Of a stretch of DNA of 64,000 nt, positions 33,212 through 43,711 are shown in pieces. The position numbers were made by a program, and so were the translations under genes. The notes under the pieces were generated by a model. It was not told the origin of the DNA and ran no database searches. It saw nothing but the letters and a program-made list of their open reading frames with translations. Source of the DNA: Sphingomonas endophytica (GTDB taxonomy: Bacteria; Pseudomonadota; Alphaproteobacteria; Sphingomonadales; Sphingomonadaceae); NCBI RefSeq assembly GCF_014199415.1, contig NZ_JACIJN010000006.1:1-64000 (forward strand), written 5' to 3'. Each line of letters opens with the position of its first letter. Position 1 is the first letter of the stretch.

Positions 33212-34690
33212 ATGACCCTGAACCCGAATCAAATCGCTCCGCGTTCGCGCAAGGTTCGCGTGCTCGCGACGCTCGGCCCGGCCAGCAACACGCTGGAGAT
33301 GATCACCACCCTTTTCCAGGCGGGCGCGGATGCGTTCCGCGTCAACATGAGCCACGGCGACCAGCAATCGAAGATCGCGGTCATCCAGGCGATCCGCTCG
33401 ATGGAGGAGCGCTTCAAGCGCCCGACGACGATCCTTGCCGATCTTCAGGGGCCGAAGCTGCGCGTCGGCAAGTTCGACGGCGGCCGCGTCACGCTCGAAC
33501 ACGGCAGCACCTTCGTGCTCGACCATGATCCGGCGCCGGGCAATGCGTCGCGCGTGCGCTTGCCGCACAAGGAAATTTTCGCCGCGATCGAACCGGGCGC
33601 ACGCCTGTTGCTCGACGACGGCAAGCTGGTGCTGCGCGTCACCGATCATGATGCCGACCGCATCGTCACCACCGTCGAGGTCGGCGGCCCGCTTTCGGAC
33701 AACAAGGGGCTCAACGTCCCCGATGTCGTAATCCCGATGGCGGCGCTGACCGAGAAAGACCGCTCCGACCTCGCCTTCGCGATCGATCAGGGGGTCGACT
33801 GGATCGCGCTGTCGTTCGTGCAACGCCCCGAGGATCTGTGGGAGGCACGCAAGCTGATCGGCGGCAAGGCGGCATTGCTCGCCAAGATCGAGAAGCCTGC
33901 CGCGATCGAGCGGCTCGAGGAAATCGTCGAGGCGTGCGACGGCGTGATGGTCGCGCGCGGCGATCTCGGCGTCGAACTGCCGCCGCAGTCGGTGCCGCCG
34001 CTCCAGAAGCGGATCGTCGAGACCGCGCGCCGCATGGGCCGTCCGGTGGTCGTCGCGACGCAGATGCTCGAGTCGATGATCCAGAGCCCGTCGCCGACCC
34101 GCGCCGAAGTCTCCGACGTCGCGACCGCGATCTACGATGGCGCCGATGCGATCATGCTCTCGGCGGAAAGCGCCGCGGGCCAGTGGCCGGTCGAGTCGGT
34201 CGCGATGATGAACGCGATCGGCGACGCGGTGGAGCGCGACCCGATGCACGGCGACCGCATCCACTTCACCGTGACCCGCCCCGATCCGACCACCGCCGAC
34301 GCGCTCGCCGAGGCGGCGAAGAACATCGCCGACACCGTCTCGGCCTCGGCGATCATCTGCTTCACCATGTCGGGGTCGACCGCGCGCCGCATCGCGCGCG
34401 AGCGCCCGTCGGTGCCGATCCTCGTGCTGACACCCAGCACCGACACCGCGCGGCGGCTCGGGCTGTTGTGGGGCACGCACAACGTCAACACCCGCGACGT
34501 CGAATCGTTCGAGGAAATGGTCGCCAAGGCAAAGCGCATCGCGCTGCGCCAGGGGATCGCCAAGGCCGGCGACCGCGTGATCGTGATGGCGGGCGTGCCG
34601 TTCCGCACCCCCGGCTCGACCAACGTGCTGCACGTCGTGCAGATCGTCGGTGACGAGCTGAAGGACTATCGCGCGCCGGCCGCGAACTGA
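33212..34690 (+). CDS. pyk: Pyruvate kinase
   Basis: A 492-residue glycolytic enzyme that makes ATP and pyruvate from phosphoenolpyruvate. The substrate site ADAFRVNMSHGD is near residue 45. LLAKIEKPAAIERLEEI has the catalytic Lys, VMVARGDLGVELP is the metal-binding loop, and a C-terminal alpha/beta domain follows. GGAAGG lies just before the start. Together with dgoA it consumes the pyruvate-forming side of sugar catabolism. It is followed by a hairpin-rich region with no gene. Confidence 0.96.
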   Translation: MTLNPNQIAPRSRKVRVLATLGPASNTLEMITTLFQAGADAFRVNMSHGDQQSKIAVIQAIRSMEERFKRPTTILADLQGPKLRVGKFDGGRVTLEHGSTFVLDHDPAPGNASRVRLPHKEIFAAIEPGARLLLDDGKLVLRVTDHDADRIVTTVEVGGPLSDNKGLNVPDVVIPMAALTEKDRSDLAFAIDQGVDWIALSFVQRPEDLWEARKLIGGKAALLAKIEKPAAIERLEEIVEACDGVMVARGDLGVELPPQSVPPLQKRIVETARRMGRPVVVATQMLESMIQSPSPTRAEVSDVATAIYDGADAIMLSAESAAGQWPVESVAMMNAIGDAVERDPMHGDRIHFTVTRPDPTTADALAEAAKNIADTVSASAIICFTMSGSTARRIARERPSVPILVLTPSTDTARRLGLLWGTHNVNTRDVESFEEMVAKAKRIALRQGIAKAGDRVIVMAGVPFRTPGSTNVLHVVQIVGDELKDYRAPAAN

Positions 34691-35061
34691 TCCGCCGCGC
34701 CGCCGCCGCTGCGCGCGGCTTTGATTGGCACCCGGCCTGCTCCCCACGCCGCCTCCCGGAACATGTGCTGAGTGGGAGGGCGGGGGGGAGAGCGGGCCGG
34801 TGCCACCGCTGATCCAGCATCGCTGGATCAGCCTCCGGTTTCCATGCGGCGGCGATGGCGCGCACCTTCCGAGCGCTGACGGACCCCGGCCGAAGCCCTT
34901 TGCCGCGAGTCATCGTCACGGCTCGTCCCGCCCATCCGCCGCTCGTCGCAAATGCCGCGCAATTGCAACTAACGACGCCTGCGATGGCGCTTTTGTACAA
35001 GCGGGACGCCCGACCATCCGCCATCTGCGCCGCTCCGGGGGTATTAGGAGCGACGACGGCG
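34691..35061. other. Gene-free region downstream of pyk with two strong inverted repeats
   Basis: An imperfect inverted repeat of about 31 bp per arm (34727-34757 against 34774-34804) and a perfect 11-bp stem with an ATC loop (34808-34832, GCTGATCCAGC...GCTGGATCAGC) follow the pyk stop. Neither has a clear T-run, so they may be Rho-dependent stops or REP-like units. The remaining sequence has no supported gene. Confidence 0.6.
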
Positions 35062-35256
35062 ATGAAGCGCGTGGTGCGGAACAAGAGATTGCGACATGAC
35101 CTTGCGGCAGCACGTCGCGCGCAGGGCATGATGTCCGATCCGGCATCGCTGCGGACGCTTGAAGATTATATCGCCGAGCTGGAAGAGCAATTGTACGGTA
35201 GCGACACCCGCTTCCTCGTTCCCGTTCCGGCGCTGACCCCGCACGCCACCGTCTAG
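35062..35256 (+). CDS. Small hypothetical protein
   Basis: 64 residues, rich in Lys and Arg at the N-terminus and with the helix SLRTLEDYIAELEEQLYG. A GGAG lies 11 nt before the ATG, a wide spacing. An upstream extension to 34855 is open but looks non-coding. No family is recognised. It could equally be a chance frame in a gap. Confidence 0.4.
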   Translation: MKRVVRNKRLRHDLAAARRAQGMMSDPASLRTLEDYIAELEEQLYGSDTRFLVPVPALTPHATV

Positions 35257-35386
35257 GCCGACCGACGGCCAGGGATCGTCCGCCCTCTTCTGTCATCCCT
35301 GGTGCGGGCAAGACGCGAGGCACCCGATCGGGTCCGGAGCGATCACGACCGGGAGCGACAAATGCCGCTCCCGTCACGATGAACCA

Positions 35387-35761
35387 TCACCCGCCGTCCG
35401 CGCGCATCTCGGCGGTCAGCGGCGGAGTCTGCTGGTGCTGGACGACCTTCCAGACCTCATGCTCCAGCCGACGGTAGGTCGAGGTGCAATGCGCGACATA
35501 GCGCTCGTCGCCCTTGGTCGCCTCGATGCCATAGGCAATCACGATCAGCCCTTCCTGCGGGCGCACGATCCGGCCGTCGCTGATCGTGACGCGTTCCCAG
35601 CGCGGGGTCTGCGACACCGCATCGACCGCGGCCTGGCTTTCGAGAACATAGGGCGGCTGCGGTACGACCATCAGCGCCGATTCGTCGATCGACTCGCGGT
35701 AATGCGCCGCGTCGCCGGTCCACAGGCTTTCCTCGAACGCCCAAACGCGATCGTCTTCCAT
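35387..35761 (-). CDS. SnoaL/NTF2-like (DUF4440) protein
   Basis: A 124-residue small alpha/beta protein. VWAFEESLWTGDAAHYRESID begins the NTF2-like fold, followed by QAAVDAVSQTPRWERVTISD and a repeat of beta strands ending EHEVWKVVQHQQTPP. Family members are often isomerase- or dehydratase-like or simply accessory proteins; the ligand is unknown. Its start lies about 60 bp downstream of the HAD phosphatase stop, on the same strand. Confidence 0.75.
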   Translation of the reverse strand: MEDDRVWAFEESLWTGDAAHYRESIDESALMVVPQPPYVLESQAAVDAVSQTPRWERVTISDGRIVRPQEGLIVIAYGIEATKGDERYVAHCTSTYRRLEHEVWKVVQHQQTPPLTAEMRADGG

Positions 35762-35822
35762 GATTCTCTCCGACTGCTGTCGGAGCCAGAAAGCCGCGGT
35801 ACGCCCGAACGTTCCCCGTGCG

Positions 35823-36434
35823 TCAGCGCAGCAGGCCGGCCGCGACCAGCGCGGGGCGCAGCGTCGCGGCGTCGGTGAACAGATGCGCGTGGATGCCCAG
35901 CGCCCGCGCGCCGGCGACGTTGGCGGCATTGTCGTCGATGAAGAACGACTCGCCGGCGGCCAGCCCGAAGCGATCGAGCGCGAGCCGGTAGATCGCCGCA
36001 TCGGGCTTCACCAGCCGTTCCTCGCCCGACACGACGATGTCGCGAAAGCGATCGAACACCGCCGCCTCGCGCGCGCGGAACGGCGGAAAGAATTCGTGGC
36101 TGAAATTGGTGATCGCGAACAGCGGCACCCCCGCGGCGTCCAGTTCCTCGACGATCGCGATCATCCCGGGGATCGGTCCCGGGATCTGCTCGCCGAAACG
36201 CGGGCCCCAATGCGCGATCATCGCGGCATGGTCCGGAAAACGCGCGCCAAGCTCCGCGCTGGTCTCCGCAAACGGGCGACCGGCGTCGTGCTGGAAATGC
36301 CACTCGCGCGTGGCGACCTCGTTCAGGAACACGTCGAGCGCCCGTTCGTCATCGAACAGGCGCTCGTACAGAACCCTAGGGTTCCAGTCGTACAGGACGT
36401 GCCCGACGTCGAAGATGACCGACGTCGGTTTCAC
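35823..36434 (-). CDS. HAD-family phosphatase
   Basis: A 203-residue haloacid dehalogenase-like hydrolase. The order of motifs is clear: I VIFDVGHVLYDWNP with the nucleophilic Asp, II FAITNFSHEFF, III the Lys of EERLVKPDAAIY, and IV FFIDDNAANVAGA. The pattern matches the HAD-IA YihX-like group (sugar phosphatases). The start is a GTG at 36434, 8 bp after the rpmJ stop, and frame similarity begins there. The substrate is unknown. Confidence 0.87.
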   Translation of the reverse strand: MKPTSVIFDVGHVLYDWNPRVLYERLFDDERALDVFLNEVATREWHFQHDAGRPFAETSAELGARFPDHAAMIAHWGPRFGEQIPGPIPGMIAIVEELDAAGVPLFAITNFSHEFFPPFRAREAAVFDRFRDIVVSGEERLVKPDAAIYRLALDRFGLAAGESFFIDDNAANVAGARALGIHAHLFTDAATLRPALVAAGLLR

Positions 36435-36442
36435 GCCGGAAA

Positions 36443-36568
36443 TCAGCCCTGGCGGGCCTTGAACCGGCGATTCGTCTTGTTGATGACATAGGTCCGGCCG
36501 CGACGGCGGATCACGCGATTGTCGCGATGACGGTCCTTGAGCGACTTCAGGCTGTTGCGGATCTTCAT
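36443..36568 (-). CDS. rpmJ: 50S ribosomal protein L36, Cys-less (type B) form
   Basis: 41 residues, reading [17 protein letters not shown] followed by [20 protein letters not shown]. It lacks the CxxC and Cys/His zinc ribbon of type A L36, so it is the zinc-independent paralogue type typical of Alphaproteobacteria. The small size kept it from view among longer frames. It is immediately upstream of the HAD phosphatase, 8 bp apart, so they probably share a transcript. Confidence 0.95.
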   Translation of the reverse strand: MKIRNSLKSLKDRHRDNRVIRRRGRTYVINKTNRRFKARQG

Positions 36569-36694
36569 GGCTGCGCTTCTTCGAAAACTGGGAAGCGCGC
36601 CGCCTAGAGAGCGCAGGCCCGAAAGTCAACCGAGCGGGAGCTTGCACCCGAAGTGTGCGTTGCTATGTCGCAACGATCTTATCGAGGGTGTGTC

Positions 36695-37297
36695 ATGCGT
36701 CGCGCGATTCTTCTGGCTCTTTCGCTGGCGCCGCTGGCGGCCTGCACCACCGGGCCGCAGCGTTTTCCGGTTCAGGCGACGCGCTTCCATTACGATGCGG
36801 TGGCGGAACGCGGGACGATCGCGGTCGAGCCGCTGCCTGGTCCCTCGTCCGCCAGCCTTGAATACAAGACCTATGCCGCCGCGGTCGAGGCCGAGCTGCT
36901 CCGCAACGGCTTCACCAGCGCGGCACCGGGCAGCAAGCCCGACTTCATCGCCACGGTCGGCTTCACCCGCGCCGAACGCGGGCTGCCGCCGAAGCGCTCG
37001 CCGATCCAGATCGGGATCGGCGGCGGCGGCTATTCGGGCGGCTGGCGCGGCGGCAGCGGGCTGGGTGGCGGCGTGAGCTTCCCCGTAGGCGGCGATTCGG
37101 GCGGCCGGCTCGGGCTCGTCACCGAACTGGCGGTGCGCATTCGCCACGGCGCCGACGCGATCTGGGAGGGGCAGGCACAATCGCTGACCGACACCAGCGC
37201 CCCCGACGCCGACGCCGCCTCGGTGGCGGGACGGCTCGCCGGCGCGCTCTTCAAGAATTTCCCCGGTGACTCGGGACGGACGGTCGAGGTAAAATGA
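36695..37297 (+). CDS. DUF4136-like lipoprotein
   Basis: A 200-residue exported lipoprotein. The signal peptide ends in the lipobox LAAC, with Cys17 the likely lipidated residue. FPVQATRFHYDAVAERGTIAVEP and SLEYKTYAAAVEAELLRNGF match the start of DUF4136 proteins, whose function is unknown. A glycine-rich stretch (GIGGGGYSGGWRGGSGLGGG) lies in the middle. Its stop overlaps the start of the carboxypeptidase gene by 4 bp. Confidence 0.8.
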   Translation: MRRAILLALSLAPLAACTTGPQRFPVQATRFHYDAVAERGTIAVEPLPGPSSASLEYKTYAAAVEAELLRNGFTSAAPGSKPDFIATVGFTRAERGLPPKRSPIQIGIGGGGYSGGWRGGSGLGGGVSFPVGGDSGGRLGLVTELAVRIRHGADAIWEGQAQSLTDTSAPDADAASVAGRLAGALFKNFPGDSGRTVEVK

Positions 37298-38415
37298 CAC
37301 TGGACATCAACGCCGCCTTCGACGGCGGCAACATCAGGCTCGTCGCGGTAGAGGGCGAAGGCAACGACTGGCGCTGCGATCTGGAGATCGTCCGCGATCA
37401 CCAGTCCGACTTCTTCCAGTGGTTCTATTTCCGCGCCGCCGGGCTGCGCGGCAAGCGCGTCGCCTTCCGCATCCTCAATGCCGGCGACTCGGCCTATCCG
37501 TTCGGCTGGCCGGGCTACAAGACGCGCGCCTCGACCGACCTCGACCAGTGGCGGATGATCGACACACGCTACGACGGCGGCGTGCTCGGCTTCGACTGGA
37601 CCGGGCAAGCCGATCTGGCGTGGTTCGCCTATTTTGCGCCCTATACGATGGAGATGCACGCGCGACTGGTCGCACGGATCGCGGCGCGCGCGGGCGTCAC
37701 GCATCGCCAGCTCGGCGAGACGCTCGACGGGCAGGCGATCGACTATTTCCGCCTCGGCACCGGCGAAAAGCAGGTGTGGCTCTACGCGCGTCAGCATCCC
37801 GGCGAATCGATGACCGAATATTGGATGGAGGGCGCGCTCGACTGGCTGACCAGCCCCGCCGCCGCGCCGCTGCTCCGCGAGGCGACCGTCCATGTCGTGC
37901 CCAACATGAACCCCGACGGCACGCGCCGCGGCCATCTGCGCACCAATGCGGCGGGGGTGAACCTCAACCGAGAATGGCATGCGCCCACCGCCGAGCGCAG
38001 CCCCGAAGTGCTGTGCGTGCTGCGCGAAATGGACGCGACCGGCGTCACCTTCGCGATCGACGTCCACGGCGACGAGGCGATCGCCGCCAATTTCATCGCC
38101 GGGTTCGAGGGCATCCCGTCGTGGAACAGCGCGCGCGGCGACCGCTTTACCGAGTTCGGCCGGCGGCTGGCGGCGCACACCCCCGACTTCCAGACCCAGC
38201 TCGGCTATGAGAAAGCCGCGCCCGGCACCGCAAATCTTTCGATGTCGACCAACCAGCTCGCCGAGCGGTTCGGCGCGGTGTCGGTGACGCTGGAGATGCC
38301 GTTCAAGGACCATGACGCCAACCCCGACCCGGCATTCGGATGGAGCGCCGAACGGTCGCGCGCGCTGGGCGTCGCCTGCCTCGAGGTGCTGACCGAGATG
38401 ATCGCGACGCTGTAG
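37294..38415 (+). CDS. M14-family zinc carboxypeptidase (AGBL/cytosolic carboxypeptidase-like)
   Basis: A 373-residue metallopeptidase with no signal peptide. An N-terminal beta-sandwich (about 1-120, with DFFQWFYFRAAG and YPFGWPGYKTRAS) precedes the catalytic domain. His168 and Glu171 in ARQHPGES and His258 in AIDVHGDE are the zinc ligands. VVPNMNPDGTRRGHLRTNAAG and VNLNREW are the substrate region, and the Glu of SVTLEMPF near the end is the likely general base. The arrangement is that of cytosolic carboxypeptidases. It is translationally coupled (ATGA) to the preceding lipoprotein. The peptide substrate is unknown. Confidence 0.87.
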   Translation: MTLDINAAFDGGNIRLVAVEGEGNDWRCDLEIVRDHQSDFFQWFYFRAAGLRGKRVAFRILNAGDSAYPFGWPGYKTRASTDLDQWRMIDTRYDGGVLGFDWTGQADLAWFAYFAPYTMEMHARLVARIAARAGVTHRQLGETLDGQAIDYFRLGTGEKQVWLYARQHPGESMTEYWMEGALDWLTSPAAAPLLREATVHVVPNMNPDGTRRGHLRTNAAGVNLNREWHAPTAERSPEVLCVLREMDATGVTFAIDVHGDEAIAANFIAGFEGIPSWNSARGDRFTEFGRRLAAHTPDFQTQLGYEKAAPGTANLSMSTNQLAERFGAVSVTLEMPFKDHDANPDPAFGWSAERSRALGVACLEVLTEMIATL

Positions 38416-38480
38416 GCCGAATCGACCCGCCGCCCGTCGCTGCAGCGTCGCGGACGGTTCGCGCCAGACATCGGCTTGTT

Positions 38481-38546
38481 CGTCGCCCCGGACTTGATCC
38501 GGGGCCTCGCTGCTTCGCGCTACGGAAGGAAACGGACAGGCGACGA
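38481..38546. repeat. REP-type repeat
   Basis: CGTCGCCCCGGAC-TTGA-TCCGGGG at the left and a degenerate partner at the right; the same family as 7250-7333. It separates convergent genes. Confidence 0.6.
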
Positions 38547-38563
38547 AGGTCGCCGCCCGCCGC

Positions 38564-39082
38564 TCATCGCTCTGCGGACGCTTCCTGCCCCGACGCCCCC
38601 GCCGCGCTCTCGCCACGCGCCCGCTGCCGCTTCGCCATCGCGGCCAGCCGCTGGAGCAATTCCGCCTCGGCCCGCGCCCGCGCCGAGGTCACCAGCCGTC
38701 CACCACTCCCCTTCGCCACGTCCGGAACCGGGCGCGCGTCCTCGCGCTGCAACAACAGCCGCAGCATCGCGTCCGAATAGCGCCGCCGGTGCGCCACCAC
38801 CTCGCCCTTGTAGACGATCGGCTCCAGCCAGCCCTCGACCGCGCGTTCATAGGCGGCGCGCTCCAACGCCGGCAATCGGTACGCGAGCGCCGCATCCCAC
38901 GCCGCGCCGAACGCAGGAATACGCCGCTTGACGCGATAGGCGGAGGTCGAACTCAGCCCGACCCGGTCACAGGCCGAGCGCACGCACCCCGTCTCGCGCA
39001 GCGCGCGCAGAAAGACCGTCTGCCGCAGCGGCGTCCATCCGTCATGCCGATGCCGGAACGCTGCCTCACCGCCGTCGCTCAT
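38564..39082 (-). CDS. Hypothetical protein with a helix-turn-helix-like N-terminus
   Basis: A 172-residue protein. FRHRHDGWTPLRQTVFLRAL followed by ETGCVRSACDRVGLSSTSAYRVKRR resembles the helix-turn-helix of phage terminase small subunits and related DNA-binding proteins. The remainder (YERAVEGWLEPIVYKGEVVAHRRRYSD) is a conserved tail of many sphingomonad hypothetical proteins. A frame with plausible sequence (SIRNIFDGGAPYYVWLTGEDV) extends 46 codons further to an ATG at 39220; I keep 39082 because similarity to relatives begins there. No phage genes are nearby. Confidence 0.7.
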   Translation of the reverse strand: MSDGGEAAFRHRHDGWTPLRQTVFLRALRETGCVRSACDRVGLSSTSAYRVKRRIPAFGAAWDAALAYRLPALERAAYERAVEGWLEPIVYKGEVVAHRRRYSDAMLRLLLQREDARPVPDVAKGSGGRLVTSARARAEAELLQRLAAMAKRQRARGESAAGASGQEASAER

Positions 39083-39266
39083 CCCGCTTCCCCACGCTGC
39101 CGACAGAGCAAATAGCGCAGCGGCATGCGTGTAGGACAGCCCTCGTCCCACATCCTCACCCGTCAGCCAGACGTAGTAAGGAGCCCCGCCATCGAAGATG
39201 TTTCGGATCGATAACGACATTGGTGCGGGGTCATGTTGATCGGCCGGCATCGAGCATGATCGTGCC

Positions 39267-39722
39267 ATGATGGACGAAGCGCTGCACGAGGCGCGTCCGG
39301 CGCTCGCCGACGGCATCTTCCCGGTCGGCGCGATCCTGACGTTTTCCGCGACGATCATCGGGCGTGGGCGCAAATCGATGGGGTCAAATCATCTGGACCA
39401 TGCCGAGATGATCGCCATTCGGCATGTCTTCACCCTCTAAACGACCCTCGAACCCTGTGTCATGTGCTGGGGCACCTTGCGACACTTGCCGGTCAGCCGC
39501 CTCGTCTATGCGATGCCCGATGCCGATGGCGGCTGTGCGGCGGCCGATCTGGTGCCGTCCCCGCCCCGCCACCGCGCGCGACCGGTGGCAGTCGTCGCCG
39601 GCGTCCGGCAACTGGAAGCACGCGCGCTCTTCCGCCGGTTTCTCAAAGCGACGGCGGAGCCGTTCCGGGTGCGCGGCGCCGCACGCGGATTCGTGGCGGA
39701 CGTGCGCGGAGGTTATACTTAG
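39267..39722 (+). pseudogene. Decayed nucleoside/cytidine deaminase (TadA-like)
   Basis: The frame from ATG 39267 reads MDEALHEARPALADGIFPVGA and then HAEMIAI, the start of a TadA-like deaminase with its zinc His and catalytic Glu. An in-frame TAA at 39438-39440 follows HVFTL. Directly after it, still in frame, come TTLEPCVMCWGTLRHLP (the second zinc motif, PCxxC) and about 90 further codons ending at 39722. The family consensus is TLYTTLEPC, so TAA replaces a Tyr codon. A few residues before the stop also seem missing. The protein is therefore broken unless the stop is an error. The first half alone has no complete active site. Confidence 0.8.
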
Positions 39723-39781
39723 GCGCCGCACGACAGGACGGCCGGTGCCTTCTCGCACGCGCCACCAGCGCGAGCAGCCCC

Positions 39782-40297
39782 TCACTCCCGCCACTTGGCC
39801 AGCGCCGTGTCGTAAAGCGCGCGCGCATGGTCGCGTGCCTCCTCCAGCGTGCGCTGCTCGGTGCGCCAACGCTGTTCGGCGGTCTTTTCCTCGCGCTCCA
39901 GCGCGGCGCGACGTTTCGCCAGCTCCTTGCGTTCCGCCGCCGCCGCCGCGGCAGCCGCGTCGAGCGCCGCCTCCGCCGCGTCCAGCGCCGTGCGGCTCGG
40001 CCGCGGCACGGGCGCAGCGGCCTTCTTCCTGCGCGGCGCGGGCTTGCCGGCCCGGCGCGGCGCGGGTGCGGCGGCAAGCTGCTCCGCCGCACTCCCACGC
40101 GACCTCTTCACCACCTGCCCCGGCGCGGCAAGTGGCGCTTCCATCAGCGCCGGATCGGTGACCTCCTCTGCCGCGCCGCGCGCGAACAGATCGGCGCTGG
40201 CGCCCCAAGCCGCCAGCGCAGCCTTGCGACTCGGCGCCGCGACATAGGCGTCGTGGAAGCCGGCGGGCGTGCGAAAGACCTTCAGCTTGCGCGGCAT
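39782..40297 (-). CDS. Hypothetical Ala/Lys/Arg-rich coiled-coil protein
   Basis: A 171-residue protein. The N-terminal 40 residues ([22 protein letters not shown]) are followed by Ala-rich and basic stretches, then a long charged helix with coiled-coil character ([20 protein letters not shown]). Similar short proteins in sphingomonads are sometimes labelled TolA-like, but no TolA domain is present. It has no signal peptide. Function unknown. It is divergent from acnA. Confidence 0.65.
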   Translation of the reverse strand: MPRKLKVFRTPAGFHDAYVAAPSRKAALAAWGASADLFARGAAEEVTDPALMEAPLAAPGQVVKRSRGSAAEQLAAAPAPRRAGKPAPRRKKAAAPVPRPSRTALDAAEAALDAAAAAAAAERKELAKRRAALEREEKTAEQRWRTEQRTLEEARDHARALYDTALAKWRE

Positions 40298-40533
40298 CGC
40301 CTCGTCCCTCCTTCTCCGCTGCGACTCGCGTCCCAACCGTCCGGCGCTCGCGTGGTTCAGCCGCACGCGCGTCCAGGCCCCCCTCGCTTACCCGCTCGCT
40401 CACGCGCCCCCCTTTCGCACATGCGGCACCGCTGCTATCGCCCGCGGCGACCGAGAGTTTCGCTCCCGTCGCCGCTTTCGGTGCCCGCTGCGCGCCGGGG
40501 CGGACGACGGCCCTTGAAGAAAGGACTTTGCCC

Positions 40534-43221
<2,688 letters not shown>

Positions 43222-43247
43222 GCGACGACGATCAGGGTGATTTCGGG

Positions 43248-43281
43248 AAGGGAGGGCCGCTGGTCCTCCCTTTCTGCTTTT
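43248..43281 (+). terminator. Putative terminator after acnA
   Basis: AAGGGAGG (43248-43255) pairs with CCTCCCTT (43265-43272), with a 9-nt loop, followed by TCTGCTTTT. It lies between acnA and the PhnA-like gene. Confidence 0.7.
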
Positions 43282-43288
43282 GGGGGTG

Positions 43289-43591
43289 ATGAAGTTGAGC
43301 GAGGAATACGTCTACGACGAAGCGACCGGCGAATGGGTGCCGGCCGGTGAAGTCAGCGCCACGGCGCCGGCGGATGGCGTCGAGGTCCGCGATGCGGTCG
43401 GCAACCTGCTGGCGGACGGCGATGCGGTGACGCTCATCAAGGATCTGAAGGTCAAGGGCACCAGCCAGACGCTCAAGCGCGGCACCGCGATCAAGTCGAT
43501 CCGCCTGACCGGCGACCCGCAGGAAATCGATTGCCGCTTCGACGGGATCAAGGGCCTGGTTCTGCGCGCGGAGTTCGTGAAGAAGCGCTGA
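43289..43591 (+). CDS. PhnA-domain protein lacking the zinc ribbon
   Basis: A 100-residue protein. VRDAVGNLLADGDAVTLIKDLKVKG and the TLKRGTAIKSIRLTGD core match the C-terminal PhnA/YjdM domain. The N-terminal zinc ribbon of the longer form (CxxC...CxxC) is absent; the first 35 residues (EEYVYDEATGEWVPAGEV) have no cysteines. The ATG at 43289 sits directly after GGGGG. The function of PhnA-like proteins is uncertain, and there is no evidence here for a phosphonate pathway. Confidence 0.85.
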   Translation: MKLSEEYVYDEATGEWVPAGEVSATAPADGVEVRDAVGNLLADGDAVTLIKDLKVKGTSQTLKRGTAIKSIRLTGDPQEIDCRFDGIKGLVLRAEFVKKR

Positions 43592-43605
43592 GGTCGCTCC
43601 TGCCC

Positions 43606-43698
43606 GTCATCCCCGCGCAGGCGGGAATCCAGACGCACAGGTTCCTCGGTAAAAGCGCGAGGTCAGAGGTTCTGGATTGCCGCCTCCGCGGGAATGAC
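43606..43698. repeat. Composite 93-bp REP pair (family C), copy 1
   Basis: GTCATCCCCGC-GCAG-GCGGGAATCCAGACGC at the left is paired with TCTGGATTGCCGC...GCGGGAATGAC at the right, with an internal stretch also conserved in the copies at 50196 and 62678 (CAGGT and GAGGTTCTGG). It lies between convergent genes. Confidence 0.85.
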
Positions 43699-43711
43699 AG
43701 GTTTGGCGAGG

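Noticed and set aside
34855..35061. The upstream extension of the small gene at 35062
   Set aside because: Composition is that of non-coding GC-rich DNA and no start signal supports it.
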